Assembly: GCF_001718315.1 (NCBI RefSeq)
Contig: NZ_CP013362.1
Span: 496,001-560,000, forward strand
Length of the DNA stretch: 64,000 nt
Direction of reading: 5' to 3'
Source of the DNA: Burkholderia diffusa
Lineage (GTDB): Bacteria; Pseudomonadota; Gammaproteobacteria; Burkholderiales; Burkholderiaceae
Below, piece after piece: positions 43,290 through 52,507 of the stretch. How positions within the stretch are numbered: the stretch's first letter is position 1; each line of letters opens with the position of its first letter. The position numbers and the translations under genes are program-made. The notes under the pieces were generated by a model. The model did no database searches and had not been told where the DNA came from. It saw only the letters and a program-made list of their open reading frames with translations.

Positions 43290-44408
43290 ATGCGTTCGAT
43301 CATCGCGGATTCGAAGCGATTGGTGGTGAAGGTGGGTTCGAGCCTCGTAACCAACGACGGCAAGGGGCTCGATCATGCTGCGATCGGCCGCTGGGCGGCC
43401 CAGATCGCCGCGCTGCGCGCGCAGGGCAAGGAAGTGGTGCTCGTCAGTTCGGGCGCGATTGCTGAGGGGATGCAGCGGCTCGGCTGGAGCAAGCGTCCGC
43501 GCGAGATCGACGAACTGCAGGCTGCCGCCGCGGTTGGCCAGATGGGGCTCGCGCAGGTCTATGAAAGCCGCTTTACCGAGCACGATATCCGCACCGCGCA
43601 GATCCTGCTGACGCACGCCGACCTTGCCGATCGCGAACGCTATCTGAACGCGCGCTCGACGCTGCTCACGCTGCTGCGGCTCGGTGTCGTGCCGATCATC
43701 AACGAGAACGACACGGTCGTCACGGACGAAATCAAGTTCGGCGACAACGACACGCTTGGCGCGCTGGTCGCGAACCTGATCGAAGGCGACGCGTTGATCA
43801 TCCTGACCGATCAGTCGGGGCTGTTCACGGCCGATCCGCGTAAGGATCCGAACGCAACGCTGGTCGCGGAAGCCAGTGCAGGCGCACCGGAACTCGAGGC
43901 GATGGCGGGCGGAGCCGGCTCGAGCCTCGGCCGAGGTGGAATGCTGACGAAGATTCTCGCGGCGAAGCGCGCAGCGCACAGTGGCGCGAATACCGTGATC
44001 GCGAGTGGCCGCGAAGCCGACGTGCTGTTGCGGCTGGCGGCGGGCGAGGCGATCGGCACGCAGCTGATCGCGCGCACCGCGCGGATGGCCGCGCGCAAGC
44101 AATGGATGGCCGATCATCTGCAGGTGCGCGGGCACGTCGTGATCGATGCCGGTGCGGTCGAGAAGCTGACGGCCGGCGGCAAGAGCCTGTTGCCGATCGG
44201 CGTGATCGGCGTGCAGGGCGCATTCGCGCGCGGCGAGGTGATCGCATGCGTCGGCCCCGACGGACGCGAAGTGGCGCGCGGTCTCACGAATTACAGCAGC
44301 GCGGAAACGAAGCTGATTCACCGCAAGCCGAGCGGCGAGATCGAGACGGTGCTCGGCTACATGCTGGAACCTGAGCTGATTCACCGCGATAACCTCGTGC
44401 TCGTGTAA
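43290..44408 (+). CDS. proB: Glutamate 5-kinase
   Basis: 372-residue first enzyme of proline synthesis, phosphorylating glutamate with ATP. The amino-acid kinase domain starts with [37 protein letters not shown] and [13 protein letters not shown] are substrate-site blocks. The C-terminal PUA domain begins near residue 285 ([19 protein letters not shown]). In E. coli the enzyme is inhibited by proline. The start follows ACAGGAGACAG. A bidirectional terminator ends it. Confidence 0.96.
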   Translation: MRSIIADSKRLVVKVGSSLVTNDGKGLDHAAIGRWAAQIAALRAQGKEVVLVSSGAIAEGMQRLGWSKRPREIDELQAAAAVGQMGLAQVYESRFTEHDIRTAQILLTHADLADRERYLNARSTLLTLLRLGVVPIINENDTVVTDEIKFGDNDTLGALVANLIEGDALIILTDQSGLFTADPRKDPNATLVAEASAGAPELEAMAGGAGSSLGRGGMLTKILAAKRAAHSGANTVIASGREADVLLRLAAGEAIGTQLIARTARMAARKQWMADHLQVRGHVVIDAGAVEKLTAGGKSLLPIGVIGVQGAFARGEVIACVGPDGREVARGLTNYSSAETKLIHRKPSGEIETVLGYMLEPELIHRDNLVLV

Positions 44409-44436
44409 CCATTCGGCCAGAGCGTCGCGAGATATT

Positions 44437-44466
44437 AAAAAAGCCCGCGTTGTGCGGGCTTTTTGT
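44437..44466 (+). terminator. Bidirectional terminator between proB and the CNP1-like gene
   Basis: Stem AGCCCGC (44442-44448), GTTGT loop, GCGGGCT (44454-44460), with six As before and five Ts after. It serves the two convergent genes. Confidence 0.92.
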
Positions 44467-44505
44467 TGCGACTGGCGGGGCAGGGCCGGTGGCCTGCGTC
44501 GCGGG

Positions 44506-45063
44506 TCAGCGCAGCTGGCTCATCGCGGTGCGGTGGAACCGGATGTTCTCGAGAATCTGCTGGGTCGTGCCCTGCGGCATCTTGTTCGAGCAGAAGTAGT
44601 CCTGGTACAGCGCCGAGTGGTACGCATTCAGCTCGCCGTTCTCGATGCGACGCCAGTCGTTCTCGACCGTGCGGTCCCAGCCGTCGTGATCCGAATTCAG
44701 GCCTGCATACTGACGCCATTCGTAGGTGTCGCAGCGGATGCCTTCGTAGTTCACGTTGCGTGCGCCGGCCGGGCTCGTGATGACGACCGCATAACGCACG
44801 ACGCCGTCGGTACCGACAGCGAGCGACTTCGCATCGACGGAGAACTTGAGCGGCGTGTTCTGCGATACGTTGAACGGCAGCAGGTCGCCTGCTTGCGGAA
44901 GCGGCGGCAGCGTGTCGACCGGATTTTCCTTCCAGTTGCCTTGGCGGTCCAGCAGGTACACGAACTCGCTGTCGTCCTTGTTGGTCGGCGTCTTCGAATT
45001 CGCGCAACCGGCCAGCGTGGCCGCCGCGACAATCGATGCGAGCGCGAGAGCAATCGCTTTCAA
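44506..45063 (-). CDS. CNP1-like family lipoprotein
   Basis: 185-residue predicted lipoprotein of the CNP1-like family first noted in Neisseria; function unknown. The signal peptide MKAIALALASIVAAATLAGC ends in the lipobox LAGC with C20 as the lipidated residue. The rest is a single hydrophilic domain (DGVVRYAVVITSPAGARNV; ENIRFHRTAMSQ). The start codon is TTG at 45063 with an AGGA ribosome site 7 bases upstream. The rppH terminator lies only 14 bases before this start, so expression needs read-through or an internal promoter. Confidence 0.82.
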   Translation of the reverse strand: MKAIALALASIVAAATLAGCANSKTPTNKDDSEFVYLLDRQGNWKENPVDTLPPLPQAGDLLPFNVSQNTPLKFSVDAKSLAVGTDGVVRYAVVITSPAGARNVNYEGIRCDTYEWRQYAGLNSDHDGWDRTVENDWRRIENGELNAYHSALYQDYFCSNKMPQGTTQQILENIRFHRTAMSQLR

Positions 45064-45076
45064 TATGCATTCCTCG

Positions 45077-45107
45077 TAAAAAAAGGGCGCGACACAAGGT
45101 CGCGCCC
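45077..45107 (-). terminator. Intrinsic terminator of rppH
   Basis: On the minus strand, stem GGGCGCGAC with GTCGCGCCC over a 5-base loop, followed by seven Ts. It lies between rppH and the CNP1-like gene, almost touching the ribosome site of the latter. Confidence 0.9.
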
Positions 45108-45126
45108 GGTCATGCAGTCCGACTCG

Positions 45127-45774
45127 TCATTTGCCGACGATCTCACGGGGCGGCATCTCGTCGAGCGTGCTCGCCTCCACTTCGATCTCCGAACAAACTA
45201 CCGATGTGTCGACAATCGTCAGCGTCTGCTGGACCTGCGCACCGATGACGCGCGGATAGCGCGACGGACGCGGCCCACGCGGCTTTTCGGCTCGCTGCGC
45301 CGGGCGGCGCAGGAAGCGCGACAGTTCCGTCAGCGCCAACTGATAGACATCCCGCTTGAACTCGATCACCGCATCGAGCGGCACCCAGTACTCGTTCCAG
45401 CGCCATGCATCGAACTCCGGGTGATCGGTCGCGCGCAAGCAAATGTCGCAATCGCGTCCGACCATCCGCAGCAGGAACCAGATCTGCTTCTGGCCGCGGT
45501 AATGGCCGCGTACTTCGCGTTTGATGAACTTGTCAGGCACCTCGTAACGCAACCAGTCGCGGGTGCGGCCGATTATCTTGACGTGTTCCGGGTGCAGGCC
45601 GGTCTCCTCGTGCAGTTCCCGGTACATCGCCTGCATGGGGGTCTCGCCGTACTTGATCCCACCTTGAGGAAACTGCCAGGAATGCTCGCGGAGCCGCTTG
45701 CCCCAAAACACCTCGTTGCGCGCGTTCAAGAGGATGATGCCGACGTTCGGGCGAAAGCCTTCACGATCCAGCAT
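45127..45774 (-). CDS. rppH: RNA pyrophosphohydrolase
   Basis: 215-residue Nudix enzyme that removes pyrophosphate from the 5' end of mRNAs and so starts RNase E decay. The N-terminus [17 protein letters not shown] and the [12 protein letters not shown] segment are the RppH signature. The Nudix box runs from [14 protein letters not shown] through RELHEETGL. The C-terminal 50 residues are longer and more basic than in E. coli (176 residues in total there). A perfect TATAAT lies on the minus strand at 45808-45813, 34 bases before the start. The ribosome site is AAGGTGG. It is divergent from proS. Confidence 0.95.
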   Translation of the reverse strand: MLDREGFRPNVGIILLNARNEVFWGKRLREHSWQFPQGGIKYGETPMQAMYRELHEETGLHPEHVKIIGRTRDWLRYEVPDKFIKREVRGHYRGQKQIWFLLRMVGRDCDICLRATDHPEFDAWRWNEYWVPLDAVIEFKRDVYQLALTELSRFLRRPAQRAEKPRGPRPSRYPRVIGAQVQQTLTIVDTSVVCSEIEVEASTLDEMPPREIVGK

Positions 45775-45807
45775 ACAACCACCTTCGAATCCTTTAAAAT
45801 TGCTTTG

Positions 45808-45813
45808 ATTATA
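45808..45813 (-). promoter_or_regulatory. Probable rppH -10 element
   Basis: TATAAT on the minus strand, 34 bases before the rppH ATG in an AT-rich stretch. No clear -35 at 17 bases. Confidence 0.45.
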
Positions 45814-45953
45814 AACAGATAACGGGCGCTGCGCACCGTGACGGAGCGAATCCGCGCGCGGGGCACCGGCTGATTCGTCCCTGATTTGTCTGCTACGTCA
45901 TCTGCGCCATCGTCGTTCGTCGCGCGCAGCTTTTTCACCTTGAAACTTTTTCG

Positions 45954-45974
45954 GGCGCCCCGCCTGGGGGCGCC
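45954..45974 (+). other. Strong hairpin in the proS leader
   Basis: Perfect 8-bp stem GGCGCCCC-GCCTG-GGGGCGCC ends 18 bases before the proS start and is preceded by two T-runs. No T-run follows, so it is not a terminator. It might affect proS translation. Confidence 0.55.
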
Positions 45975-45992
45975 GTATTTGGAACCGTCCGC

Positions 45993-47729
45993 ATGAAAGC
46001 TTCCCGTTTCTTTATCGGCACCCTCAAAGAAGCACCGGCCGACGCAGAGATCGTCAGCCACAAGCTGATGGTGCGCGCCGGCATGATCCGTCGCGTCGCC
46101 GGCGGCATCTACAACTACCTGCCGATCGGTCTGCGTTCGATTCGCAAGGTCGAAGCGATCGTGCGCGAGGAAATGAACCGGGCAGGCGCCATCGAGCTGC
46201 TGATGCCGGCCGTGCAACCGGCCGAGCTGTGGCAGGAATCGGGCCGCTGGGAACAGTACGGCCCCGAGCTGCTGCGCTTCAAGGACCGCAAGGACAACGA
46301 CTTCGTGATCGGGCCGACGCACGAGGAAGTCATCACCGACATCGCGCGCAACCAGATCAAGAGCTACCGGCAGATGCCGGTGAACTTCTATCAGATTCAG
46401 ACGAAGTTCCGCGACGAGATTCGTCCGCGCTTCGGCGTGATGCGCGGCCGCGAATTCATCATGAAGGACGCGTATTCGTTCGACAAGGACGCGGCCGGCC
46501 TGAACGAGTCGTATCGCAAGATGTATGACGCATACGTGCGCATCTTCACGCGCCTCGGCCTCGAGTTCCGCGCGGTCGCAGCCGACAGCGGCTCGATCGG
46601 CGGCAACTTCTCGCACGAGTTCCACGTGATCGCCGACACCGGCGAGGACGCGATCGCCTATTGTCCGACGTCCGAGTTCGCGGCGAACATCGAGGCGGCC
46701 GAAGCGCTGCCGCTGATCGCCCAGCGCGCGGCGCCGGCCGAAGCGATGGAAAAGGTCGCGACGCCCGGCAAGGCGAAGTGCGAAGCCGTCGCCGAATTGC
46801 TGGAGATCCCGCTCGAGCGCACGATCAAGTCGATCGTGCTGGCCACCGACAACGAAGGTGCCGAGCCGACCATCTGGCTCGTGATGCTGCGCGGCGACCA
46901 CGACCTGAACGAGATCAAGGTGTCGAAGCTGCCGGGGCTGAAGAACCACCGCTTCGCGACCGAACAGGAAATCGTCGAGTGGTTCGGCACGCCGCCGGGC
47001 TATCTCGGCCCGGTCGGCACGAAGAAGCCGGTGAAGGTGATCGCCGATCGCACGGTTGCGAACATGAGCGATTTCGTCGTCGGCGCGAACGAGGTCGACT
47101 ATCACATCGCGGGCGTGAACTGGGGCCGCGACCTTCCGGAGCCGGAAGTCGCCGACGTGCGCAATGTGAAGAAGGGCGATCCGTCGCCGGACGGCAAGGG
47201 CGAGATCGACATCTGCCGCGGCATCGAAGTCGGCCACGTGTTCCAGCTCGGCACCAAGTACTCGGAAGCGATGGGGGCGACGTTCCTCGACGAATCGGGC
47301 AAGCCGCAGCCGATGCTGATGGGCTGCTACGGCGTCGGCGTCACGCGCATTCTCGGCGCGGCCATCGAGCAGAACTTCGACGAGAAGGGCATCATCTGGC
47401 CCGAGTCGATCGCCCCGTTCGAGGTCGTGCTGTGCCCGATGGGCTACGATCGCAGCGACATGGTCCGCGAGGCCGCCGACAAGCTGTACGCAGACCTGAC
47501 CGCCGCCGGCGTCGACGTAATCCTCGACGATCGCGGCGAGCGCCCGGGCGTGATGTTCGCCGACTGGGAACTGATCGGCGTGCCGCATCGCCTGGTGATC
47601 GGCGAGCGCGGCCTGAAGGAAGGCAAGATCGAGTACCAGGGCCGCCGCGACGCCGAAGCGACGCTGCTGCCGGCCGATGCGGCCGCGGCGACGGTGACGG
47701 AGAAGATCCGCGCCGCGCTCGCGCGCTAA
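45993..47729 (+). CDS. proS: Prolyl-tRNA synthetase
   Basis: 578-residue class II aminoacyl-tRNA synthetase, bacterial type, with an editing insertion. [19 protein letters not shown] is the usual start. Motif 2 is [22 protein letters not shown] (key part [17 protein letters not shown]). The YbaK-like editing domain occupies about residues 225-405 ([20 protein letters not shown] marks it). Motif 3 with [13 protein letters not shown] is followed by the anticodon-binding domain. A strong hairpin lies just upstream of its ribosome site GGAAC. Confidence 0.97.
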   Translation: MKASRFFIGTLKEAPADAEIVSHKLMVRAGMIRRVAGGIYNYLPIGLRSIRKVEAIVREEMNRAGAIELLMPAVQPAELWQESGRWEQYGPELLRFKDRKDNDFVIGPTHEEVITDIARNQIKSYRQMPVNFYQIQTKFRDEIRPRFGVMRGREFIMKDAYSFDKDAAGLNESYRKMYDAYVRIFTRLGLEFRAVAADSGSIGGNFSHEFHVIADTGEDAIAYCPTSEFAANIEAAEALPLIAQRAAPAEAMEKVATPGKAKCEAVAELLEIPLERTIKSIVLATDNEGAEPTIWLVMLRGDHDLNEIKVSKLPGLKNHRFATEQEIVEWFGTPPGYLGPVGTKKPVKVIADRTVANMSDFVVGANEVDYHIAGVNWGRDLPEPEVADVRNVKKGDPSPDGKGEIDICRGIEVGHVFQLGTKYSEAMGATFLDESGKPQPMLMGCYGVGVTRILGAAIEQNFDEKGIIWPESIAPFEVVLCPMGYDRSDMVREAADKLYADLTAAGVDVILDDRGERPGVMFADWELIGVPHRLVIGERGLKEGKIEYQGRRDAEATLLPADAAAATVTEKIRAALAR

Positions 47730-47750
47730 GCGCTACAACCGGGGGACACG

Positions 47751-48359
47751 GTGGAATACACCTTCCTGTCGGCCACCGTGCTCCTCGTGCTGATCACGGA
47801 TCCGCTCGGCAACATCCCGCTGTTCATCACGGCGATGCGGGATGTGCCGCGCGAGCGGCGCGTGAAGCTGATCCTGCGTGAAGTGGGGATCGCGTTCGTG
47901 ATCCTGCTCTTCTTCATGGTGGTCGGCGACCGCTTCCTGCGGATGATGAGCCTCACCGACCTGTCGCTGCGGCTCGGCGGCGGGATCGTGCTGTTCCTGA
48001 TCGCGCTGCGGATGATCTTCCCGCATCCGGATGGCGCGCTCGGCAGCGATCCGCGCGCGGGCGGGGAGCCTTTCATCGTGCCGCTCGCGATTCCGGCGCT
48101 CGCCGGGCCGTCCGCGCTCGCGACGGTGATGCTGCTGACGTCGCAGGCGCCAGGCAAGATGTTCGAGTGGGTCGGCGCGCTGACGGTCACGATGATCGTC
48201 TGCGCGATCACACTGGTGCTGGCTGAAAGGATTCAGGCGTGGCTCGGCGAGCGGACCGTCGCCGCATTCGAGCGGCTGATGGGCCTCGTGCTTGTCGCGA
48301 TCTCGGTCGAGATGCTGCTGGCCGGTATTCGCGCGTTCGTGCACCAGTTGCAGCCGTAG
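47751..48359 (+). CDS. MarC family integral membrane protein
   Basis: 202-residue polytopic membrane protein of the MarC/YhgN family, about six transmembrane helices, function unknown (the earlier link to antibiotic resistance of E. coli MarC has been withdrawn). The signature LLVLITDPLGNIPLFIT is at residues 11-27 and the second repeat-like block is PLAIPALAGPSALATVMLL. The start is GTG at 47751, with a GGGGGA ribosome site 5-6 bases upstream. It follows proS by 21 bases and is probably co-transcribed. Confidence 0.87.
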   Translation: MEYTFLSATVLLVLITDPLGNIPLFITAMRDVPRERRVKLILREVGIAFVILLFFMVVGDRFLRMMSLTDLSLRLGGGIVLFLIALRMIFPHPDGALGSDPRAGGEPFIVPLAIPALAGPSALATVMLLTSQAPGKMFEWVGALTVTMIVCAITLVLAERIQAWLGERTVAAFERLMGLVLVAISVEMLLAGIRAFVHQLQP

Positions 48360-48380
48360 CGCGGACGGTGTGGTCGACGA

Positions 48381-48420
48381 AAAAAAGCGGCGCTCCGGGA
48401 AACCGGAGCGCCGCTTTCTG
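48381..48420 (+). terminator. Bidirectional terminator between the marC-like gene and hpt
   Basis: A 15-bp stem (48384-48398 with 48403-48417) around a GAAA tetraloop, with As on the left and Ts on the right. It serves both convergent genes. Confidence 0.9.
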
Positions 48421-48444
48421 TTTATATAGCGGGCAGGGCGGCGA

Positions 48445-48996
48445 TCAGACGTTCGCGGTCAGTGCACGGATCGTCGGCAGGTTGCGCCAGTAGCCCTTTG
48501 CGTCCATCCCGCAGCCGAACACATAGCGGTCCGGCACCGAGAAGCCGCAGAAGTCGGGGTGCAGCGGTTTCGCCTTCGCGAGCGTCTTCTCGCACAGCAC
48601 GGCGGACATGAAGCGCTTCGCACCCATGTCGAGGATGCGGTCGCGGATCGCGGCCATCGTCTCGCCTTCGTCGAGGATGTCGTCGAGCACGAGCACGATA
48701 CGGTCTTTCACCGATTCGCGCGGCGCGACGCGCCAGTGCATCTCCGGGCTGCCCTGCGTCGTGTTGCGGTAGCGGGTCAGGTGGATGTAGTCGAACTCGA
48801 GCGGGAAATCGAGGTGCGGCAGCAGCATCCCGGTAAACACCGCGGCGCCGCCCATCACCGAGAGAACGAGCGGGAACGCGTCGCCGATGTCGGCGCGGAT
48901 CGCGTCGGCCATCCGGGCGATCGATGCGTTGACGGCATCGGCCGAGACGATCTCTTCGGAGTGGTCGAAAATGTGGAGGGCTTCTTCGCGGTTCAT
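48445..48996 (-). CDS. hpt: Hypoxanthine-guanine phosphoribosyltransferase
   Basis: 183-residue purine salvage enzyme that joins hypoxanthine or guanine to PRPP. The PRPP-binding loop is IVLVLDDILDEGETM near residue 101. LSVMGGAAVFTGMLLPHL and FCGFSVPDRYVFGCGMD fit the Hpt family. The ATG at 48996 gives MNREEALHIF; nine upstream in-frame codons are rejected. It lies 94 bases after ffh on the same strand, separated by a strong hairpin. Confidence 0.9.
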   Translation of the reverse strand: MNREEALHIFDHSEEIVSADAVNASIARMADAIRADIGDAFPLVLSVMGGAAVFTGMLLPHLDFPLEFDYIHLTRYRNTTQGSPEMHWRVAPRESVKDRIVLVLDDILDEGETMAAIRDRILDMGAKRFMSAVLCEKTLAKAKPLHPDFCGFSVPDRYVFGCGMDAKGYWRNLPTIRALTANV

Positions 48997-49040
48997 GTGT
49001 TCTGGCGGGCAGTCGGTATACAAATAAGGATGAGGCAGAA

Positions 49041-49080
49041 CGGCCGGCGCGCGCTACGGCAAAAACCCGCGCGCCGGCCG
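49041..49080. repeat. 13-bp perfect inverted repeat between ffh and hpt
   Basis: CGGCCGGCGCGCG at 49041-49053 pairs fully with CGCGCGCCGGCCG at 49068-49080 around a 14-base loop. Read on the minus strand the loop contains GGTTTTTGCC, so a shorter competing stem ending before the T-run may act as the ffh terminator. Confidence 0.7.
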
Positions 49081-49090
49081 ACGGGCGGAA

Positions 49091-50458
49091 TCAGCGCATG
49101 CCGGGCATCATGCCCTTCAGGCCGCGCATCATCTTCTGCATGTTGCCGCCCTTCAGCTTCTTCATCATCGTACGCATCTGGTCGTACTGGTTCAGCATCC
49201 GGTTGACTTCCTGCACCGGCACGCCCGCGCCGGCTGCGATGCGGCGCTTGCGCGTCGCCTTGATGATTTCGGGTTTCGCGCGCTCGGCGGGCGTCATCGA
49301 GCTGATGATCCCTTCCATGCGGCGGATCTGCTTCTCGGCCTGGCCCATGTCGGCGCCGGCCGCCGCCTGCTGGAACTGCGCGGGCAGCTTGTCCATCAGC
49401 GACGACAGGCCGCCCATGTTCTTCATCTGCGAGATCTGCGCGCGGAAATCGTTGAGGTCGAAGTCGCCGCCCTTCTTGACCTTGTCGGCAAGCTTCTGCG
49501 CGGCCTGCACGTCGACGCCGCGCTGGGCCTCCTCGACGAGCGCGAGGATGTCGCCCATGCCGAGGATCCGGTTCGCCATCCGGTCAGGGTGGAACACCTC
49601 GAGGCCGTCGAGCTTCTCGGCGACGCCGACGAACTTGATCGGCTTGCCCGTGATGTGGCGCACCGACAGCGCGGCACCGCCGCGCGAGTCGCCATCGAGC
49701 TTGGTCAGCACGACGCCGGTGAGCGGCAGCGTGTCGTTGAACGCCTTTGCGGTGTTGACCGCATCCTGGCCGAGCATCGCATCGACGACGAACAGCGTTT
49801 CGGCCGGTTTCAGCGTGCCGTGCAGCGCGGCGATTTCCTGCATCATCGCCTCGTCGATACCGAGGCGGCCGGCCGTGTCGACGATCAGCACGTCATGGTA
49901 GTGGCGCTTCGCCCAGTCGACGGCCGCGAGTGCGATGTCGACGGGCTTCTGGTCCGGCGTCGACGGGAAGAAGTCGGCGCCGACCTGTTCGCTCACCGTT
50001 TTCAGCTGCATGATCGCGGCCGGGCGATACACGTCGCACGACACCGTCAGCACCTTCTTCTTGTACTTCTCGCGCAGCAGCTTCGCGAGCTTGCCGGCGG
50101 TCGTCGTCTTGCCGGCGCCCTGCAGGCCGGCCATCAGGATCACCGCGGGCGGCGTGACCGCGAGGTTCAGCTCGGCGGCCTTGCCTTCGTAGTTGCCGCC
50201 GATCACGGCGGTCAGTTCCTTCTGGACCACGCCGACGAGCGCCTGGCCCGGCGACAGGCTGCTGATCACTTCCTCGCCGAGCGCCTTTTCCTTGACCTTG
50301 GCGATGAATTCGCGGACGACGGGCAGCGCGACGTCGGCTTCCAGCAGCGCGAGACGCACCTCGCGGAGCATCTCCTGGGTGTTCGCCTCGGTAAGCCGGG
50401 CCTCGCCGCGCAGCGTCTTGACGACGCGCGCCATCCGTTGAGTGAGATTGTCGAGCAT
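49091..50458 (-). CDS. ffh: Signal recognition particle GTPase Ffh
   Basis: 455-residue protein component of SRP that targets nascent inner-membrane proteins to FtsY. An N-terminal helical N domain is followed by the G domain with GLQGAGKTTTAGKLA (G1), VDTAGRLGID (G3) and TKLDGDSRGGAAL (G4 region). The C-terminal M domain is methionine-rich and ends MMRGLKGMMPGMR. It is divergent from the CcsA-like gene, a conserved pairing in proteobacteria. Confidence 0.97.
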   Translation of the reverse strand: MLDNLTQRMARVVKTLRGEARLTEANTQEMLREVRLALLEADVALPVVREFIAKVKEKALGEEVISSLSPGQALVGVVQKELTAVIGGNYEGKAAELNLAVTPPAVILMAGLQGAGKTTTAGKLAKLLREKYKKKVLTVSCDVYRPAAIMQLKTVSEQVGADFFPSTPDQKPVDIALAAVDWAKRHYHDVLIVDTAGRLGIDEAMMQEIAALHGTLKPAETLFVVDAMLGQDAVNTAKAFNDTLPLTGVVLTKLDGDSRGGAALSVRHITGKPIKFVGVAEKLDGLEVFHPDRMANRILGMGDILALVEEAQRGVDVQAAQKLADKVKKGGDFDLNDFRAQISQMKNMGGLSSLMDKLPAQFQQAAAGADMGQAEKQIRRMEGIISSMTPAERAKPEIIKATRKRRIAAGAGVPVQEVNRMLNQYDQMRTMMKKLKGGNMQKMMRGLKGMMPGMR

Positions 50459-50547
50459 GGGGAGCGATGGACAGTGGGGCCCGAAGGCGCAACGGAACCG
50501 TACAAAGGGAGCCGTCGCGGGAAGGGGGCCTAGTGTAAACTTCGAAC

Positions 50548-51441
50548 ATGGATATTGTACTGTATGCCCTCACCGCATTCCTGTACGGCGGCCTCGCCGT
50601 CGCAGGCTGGCGCACGCACCGCCAGGGCGCGACCTCGCTCGTCGCGAGCGTGCCGGCCGTGCCGGTTCCGGCGTCCGCCGCGTCGGGGATGAGCGGGGCC
50701 GGCCGCGCGCTGCTGTTCGCGGCGCTCGTCGCGCACGGCGTGCTGCTGCACATGACGATTTTTCCGCACGACGCGATGATCTTCGGCTTCGCGTTCGCGC
50801 TGTCCGCGATGTTCTGGCTCGGCGCCGGCATCTACTGGATCGAGAGCTTCTTCTTCCCGCTCGACAGCCTGCGCCTGCTGGTGCTGCCGCTCGCGTGCGG
50901 CGCATCGCTGCTGCCGCTCGTGTTCGGCGGTGTGCGGGTGCTGCCTTATGCCGCAGCGCCGCTGTTCAAGATGCACTTCCTGATCGCGAACATCGCGTAT
51001 GGCCTGTTCGCGATCGCCGCGCTGCACGCGGTCCTGATGCTGATGGTGGAGCGGCGCCTGCAGTCGCTGAGGAGCGGCGGGCGCGACGGGTCGACCGGCT
51101 GGATCGCGAGCTGGCTCGAAACGCTGCCCCCGCTGCTCACGCTGGAGAAGCTGCTGTTCCGCCTGATCGGCGCCGGCTTCGTGCTGCTGACGCTCACGCT
51201 CGCGTCGGGAATCCTGTTCAGCGAGCAAGTCGATGCGCGCGCGCTGCGGCTCGATCACAAGACCGTGTTCGCGGTGCTGTCGTGGCTGATGTTCGGCGGC
51301 CTGCTGGTCGCCCGCAAGACGTCGGGCTGGCGCGGGCGCGGCGCCGCGCGCTGGGTGCTCGTGTCGTTTGCCGCGCTGCTGCTCGCGTATGTCGGCAGCC
51401 GGTTCGTTTTCGAGGTGCTGCTGCACCGCTCCGTGGTTTGA
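50548..51441 (+). CDS. Cytochrome c assembly (CcsA/YpjD/HemX-like) membrane protein
   Basis: 297-residue integral membrane protein of the CcsA/YpjD group with about eight transmembrane helices. The family's haem-handling region shows KMHFLIANIAYGLFAIAALH near residues 141-160 with conserved His residues, and a second His in LRLDHKTVFAVLSWLMFG. The likely role is haem export or cytochrome maturation, but E. coli YpjD has no firm function. A TAAACT sits so close to the ATG that the message could be leaderless. It is followed by the PP0621-like gene after 13 bases. Confidence 0.82.
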   Translation: MDIVLYALTAFLYGGLAVAGWRTHRQGATSLVASVPAVPVPASAASGMSGAGRALLFAALVAHGVLLHMTIFPHDAMIFGFAFALSAMFWLGAGIYWIESFFFPLDSLRLLVLPLACGASLLPLVFGGVRVLPYAAAPLFKMHFLIANIAYGLFAIAALHAVLMLMVERRLQSLRSGGRDGSTGWIASWLETLPPLLTLEKLLFRLIGAGFVLLTLTLASGILFSEQVDARALRLDHKTVFAVLSWLMFGGLLVARKTSGWRGRGAARWVLVSFAALLLAYVGSRFVFEVLLHRSVV

Positions 51442-51454
51442 ACGCAGGTCTCAG

Positions 51455-51772
51455 ATGCGACAGATTCTTCTCCTGATTCTTCTCTTCTTCGCGGGTTCGT
51501 GGCTCACGCGCAAGCTGCGCCAGGCCCAGGAGCACGCGCAGGCGCGCACCGGCCGCGGTGGCGGCTTCGACGGCGCACCCGGTTCCGGCAGCGCCGGGAC
51601 GGCACGCCCGAACGGCGATGCGCGCTCGCTGCCCGAACCGATGGTGCGCTGCGCAGAATGCGGCGTGCATGCACCGAAGGGCGACGCCGTAGTCGCGGGC
51701 GGCGAATACTTCTGCAGCATCGAGCACGCGCAGCGACACGGCGCTCACGCGAGCGGCTACGACGCCCGATGA
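51455..51772 (+). CDS. PP0621 family protein, single membrane anchor
   Basis: 105-residue small protein of the PP0621 family, function unknown. The N-terminus has one hydrophobic segment (QILLLILLFFAGSWL), followed by a disordered Gly/Ala/Arg-rich linker and a C-terminal cysteine motif, CAECGVHAP and FCSIEHAQRH, which probably binds zinc. It overlaps ampD by 4 bases (ATGA). The pairing suggests translational coupling but does not reveal function. Confidence 0.8.
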   Translation: MRQILLLILLFFAGSWLTRKLRQAQEHAQARTGRGGGFDGAPGSGSAGTARPNGDARSLPEPMVRCAECGVHAPKGDAVVAGGEYFCSIEHAQRHGAHASGYDAR

Positions 51773-52359
51773 GCGACGCAGCGCTGCTGTCGGTCGACGC
51801 GCGCGGCTGGGTGCGCGAAGCGCGCCACGCGCCGTCGCCGAATTTCGAGGCGCGGCCCGCGGGCGCGGTGCCGACGCTCGTCGTCGTCCACAACATCAGC
51901 CTGCCGCCCGGCGAGTTCGGCGGCGATGCGATCGAGGCGCTGTTCCTGAATCGCCTCGATTGCGATGCGCACCCTTATTACCGGAGCCATCTGCGCGGCG
52001 TGCGCGTGTCCGCGCACTTCCTGATCCGTCGCGACGGCGAGCTCGTGCAGTTCGTGTCGTGCGACGAGCGCGCCTGGCACGCGGGCGCATCCGAGTTCTT
52101 CGGCCGGCCGCGCTGCAACGACTTCTCGATTGGCATCGAGCTCGAAGGCGCGGACGACGTGCCGTTCGACGCGGCCCAGTACGCGACGCTCGGCGTGCTC
52201 GCTCGCACGCTCGCCGCGCGCTACCCGATCGATGCGGTGGCCGGGCATTCCGACGTCGCGCCGGGCCGAAAGACCGACCCGGGTCCGCACTTCGATTGGC
52301 AACGCTTCGCACGCGATGCCGGCTTTTCCGCCGAATACTTTCCTTTCCGTCAGCACTGA
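51769..52359 (+). CDS. ampD: 1,6-anhydro-N-acetylmuramyl-L-alanine amidase
   Basis: 196-residue zinc amidase that cleaves the stem peptide from anhydro-muropeptides in cell-wall recycling. Zinc ligands are H41 (LVVVHNISLPPGEFGG), H160 (AGHSDVAPGRKTDPGP) and D170. SCDERAWHAGAS carries a further conserved His. Loss of AmpD is known to derepress AmpC-type beta-lactamases in many bacteria, and in Burkholderia to affect ceftazidime response. The start overlaps the PP0621-like gene. It may share a pathway with the mur genes in this window. Confidence 0.95.
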   Translation: MSDAALLSVDARGWVREARHAPSPNFEARPAGAVPTLVVVHNISLPPGEFGGDAIEALFLNRLDCDAHPYYRSHLRGVRVSAHFLIRRDGELVQFVSCDERAWHAGASEFFGRPRCNDFSIGIELEGADDVPFDAAQYATLGVLARTLAARYPIDAVAGHSDVAPGRKTDPGPHFDWQRFARDAGFSAEYFPFRQH

Positions 52360-52458
52360 GCGCAGGGTTTTTTGGACGGGGAAAGTTTTTTCTCCGACCA
52401 ATGCCTTGCCGTGTCTGCGCGCGAGCGATGTCAAGACCTCCACCGCAAATTATCCGTT

Positions 52459-52486
52459 TTGACCTCGCTCGAATGTCCACTATACT
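52459..52486 (+). promoter_or_regulatory. Predicted nrdA sigma70 promoter
   Basis: TTGACC (52459-52464), 16-base spacer, TATACT (52481-52486): 5/6 in each hexamer. The predicted start is near 52493. NrdR-type boxes overlap the -10 element and lie just downstream. Confidence 0.7.
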
Positions 52487-52492
52487 TGGTGC
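52477..52492 (+). promoter_or_regulatory. NrdR box 1
   Basis: CCACTATACTTGGTGC matches 11 of 16 positions of the NrdR consensus ACACTATATATAGTGT and covers the -10 element. It is paired with a second box at exactly 31 bp, the spacing known for NrdR operators. Confidence 0.72.
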
Positions 52493-52507
52493 CAGTTGAG
52501 CGGTTCT

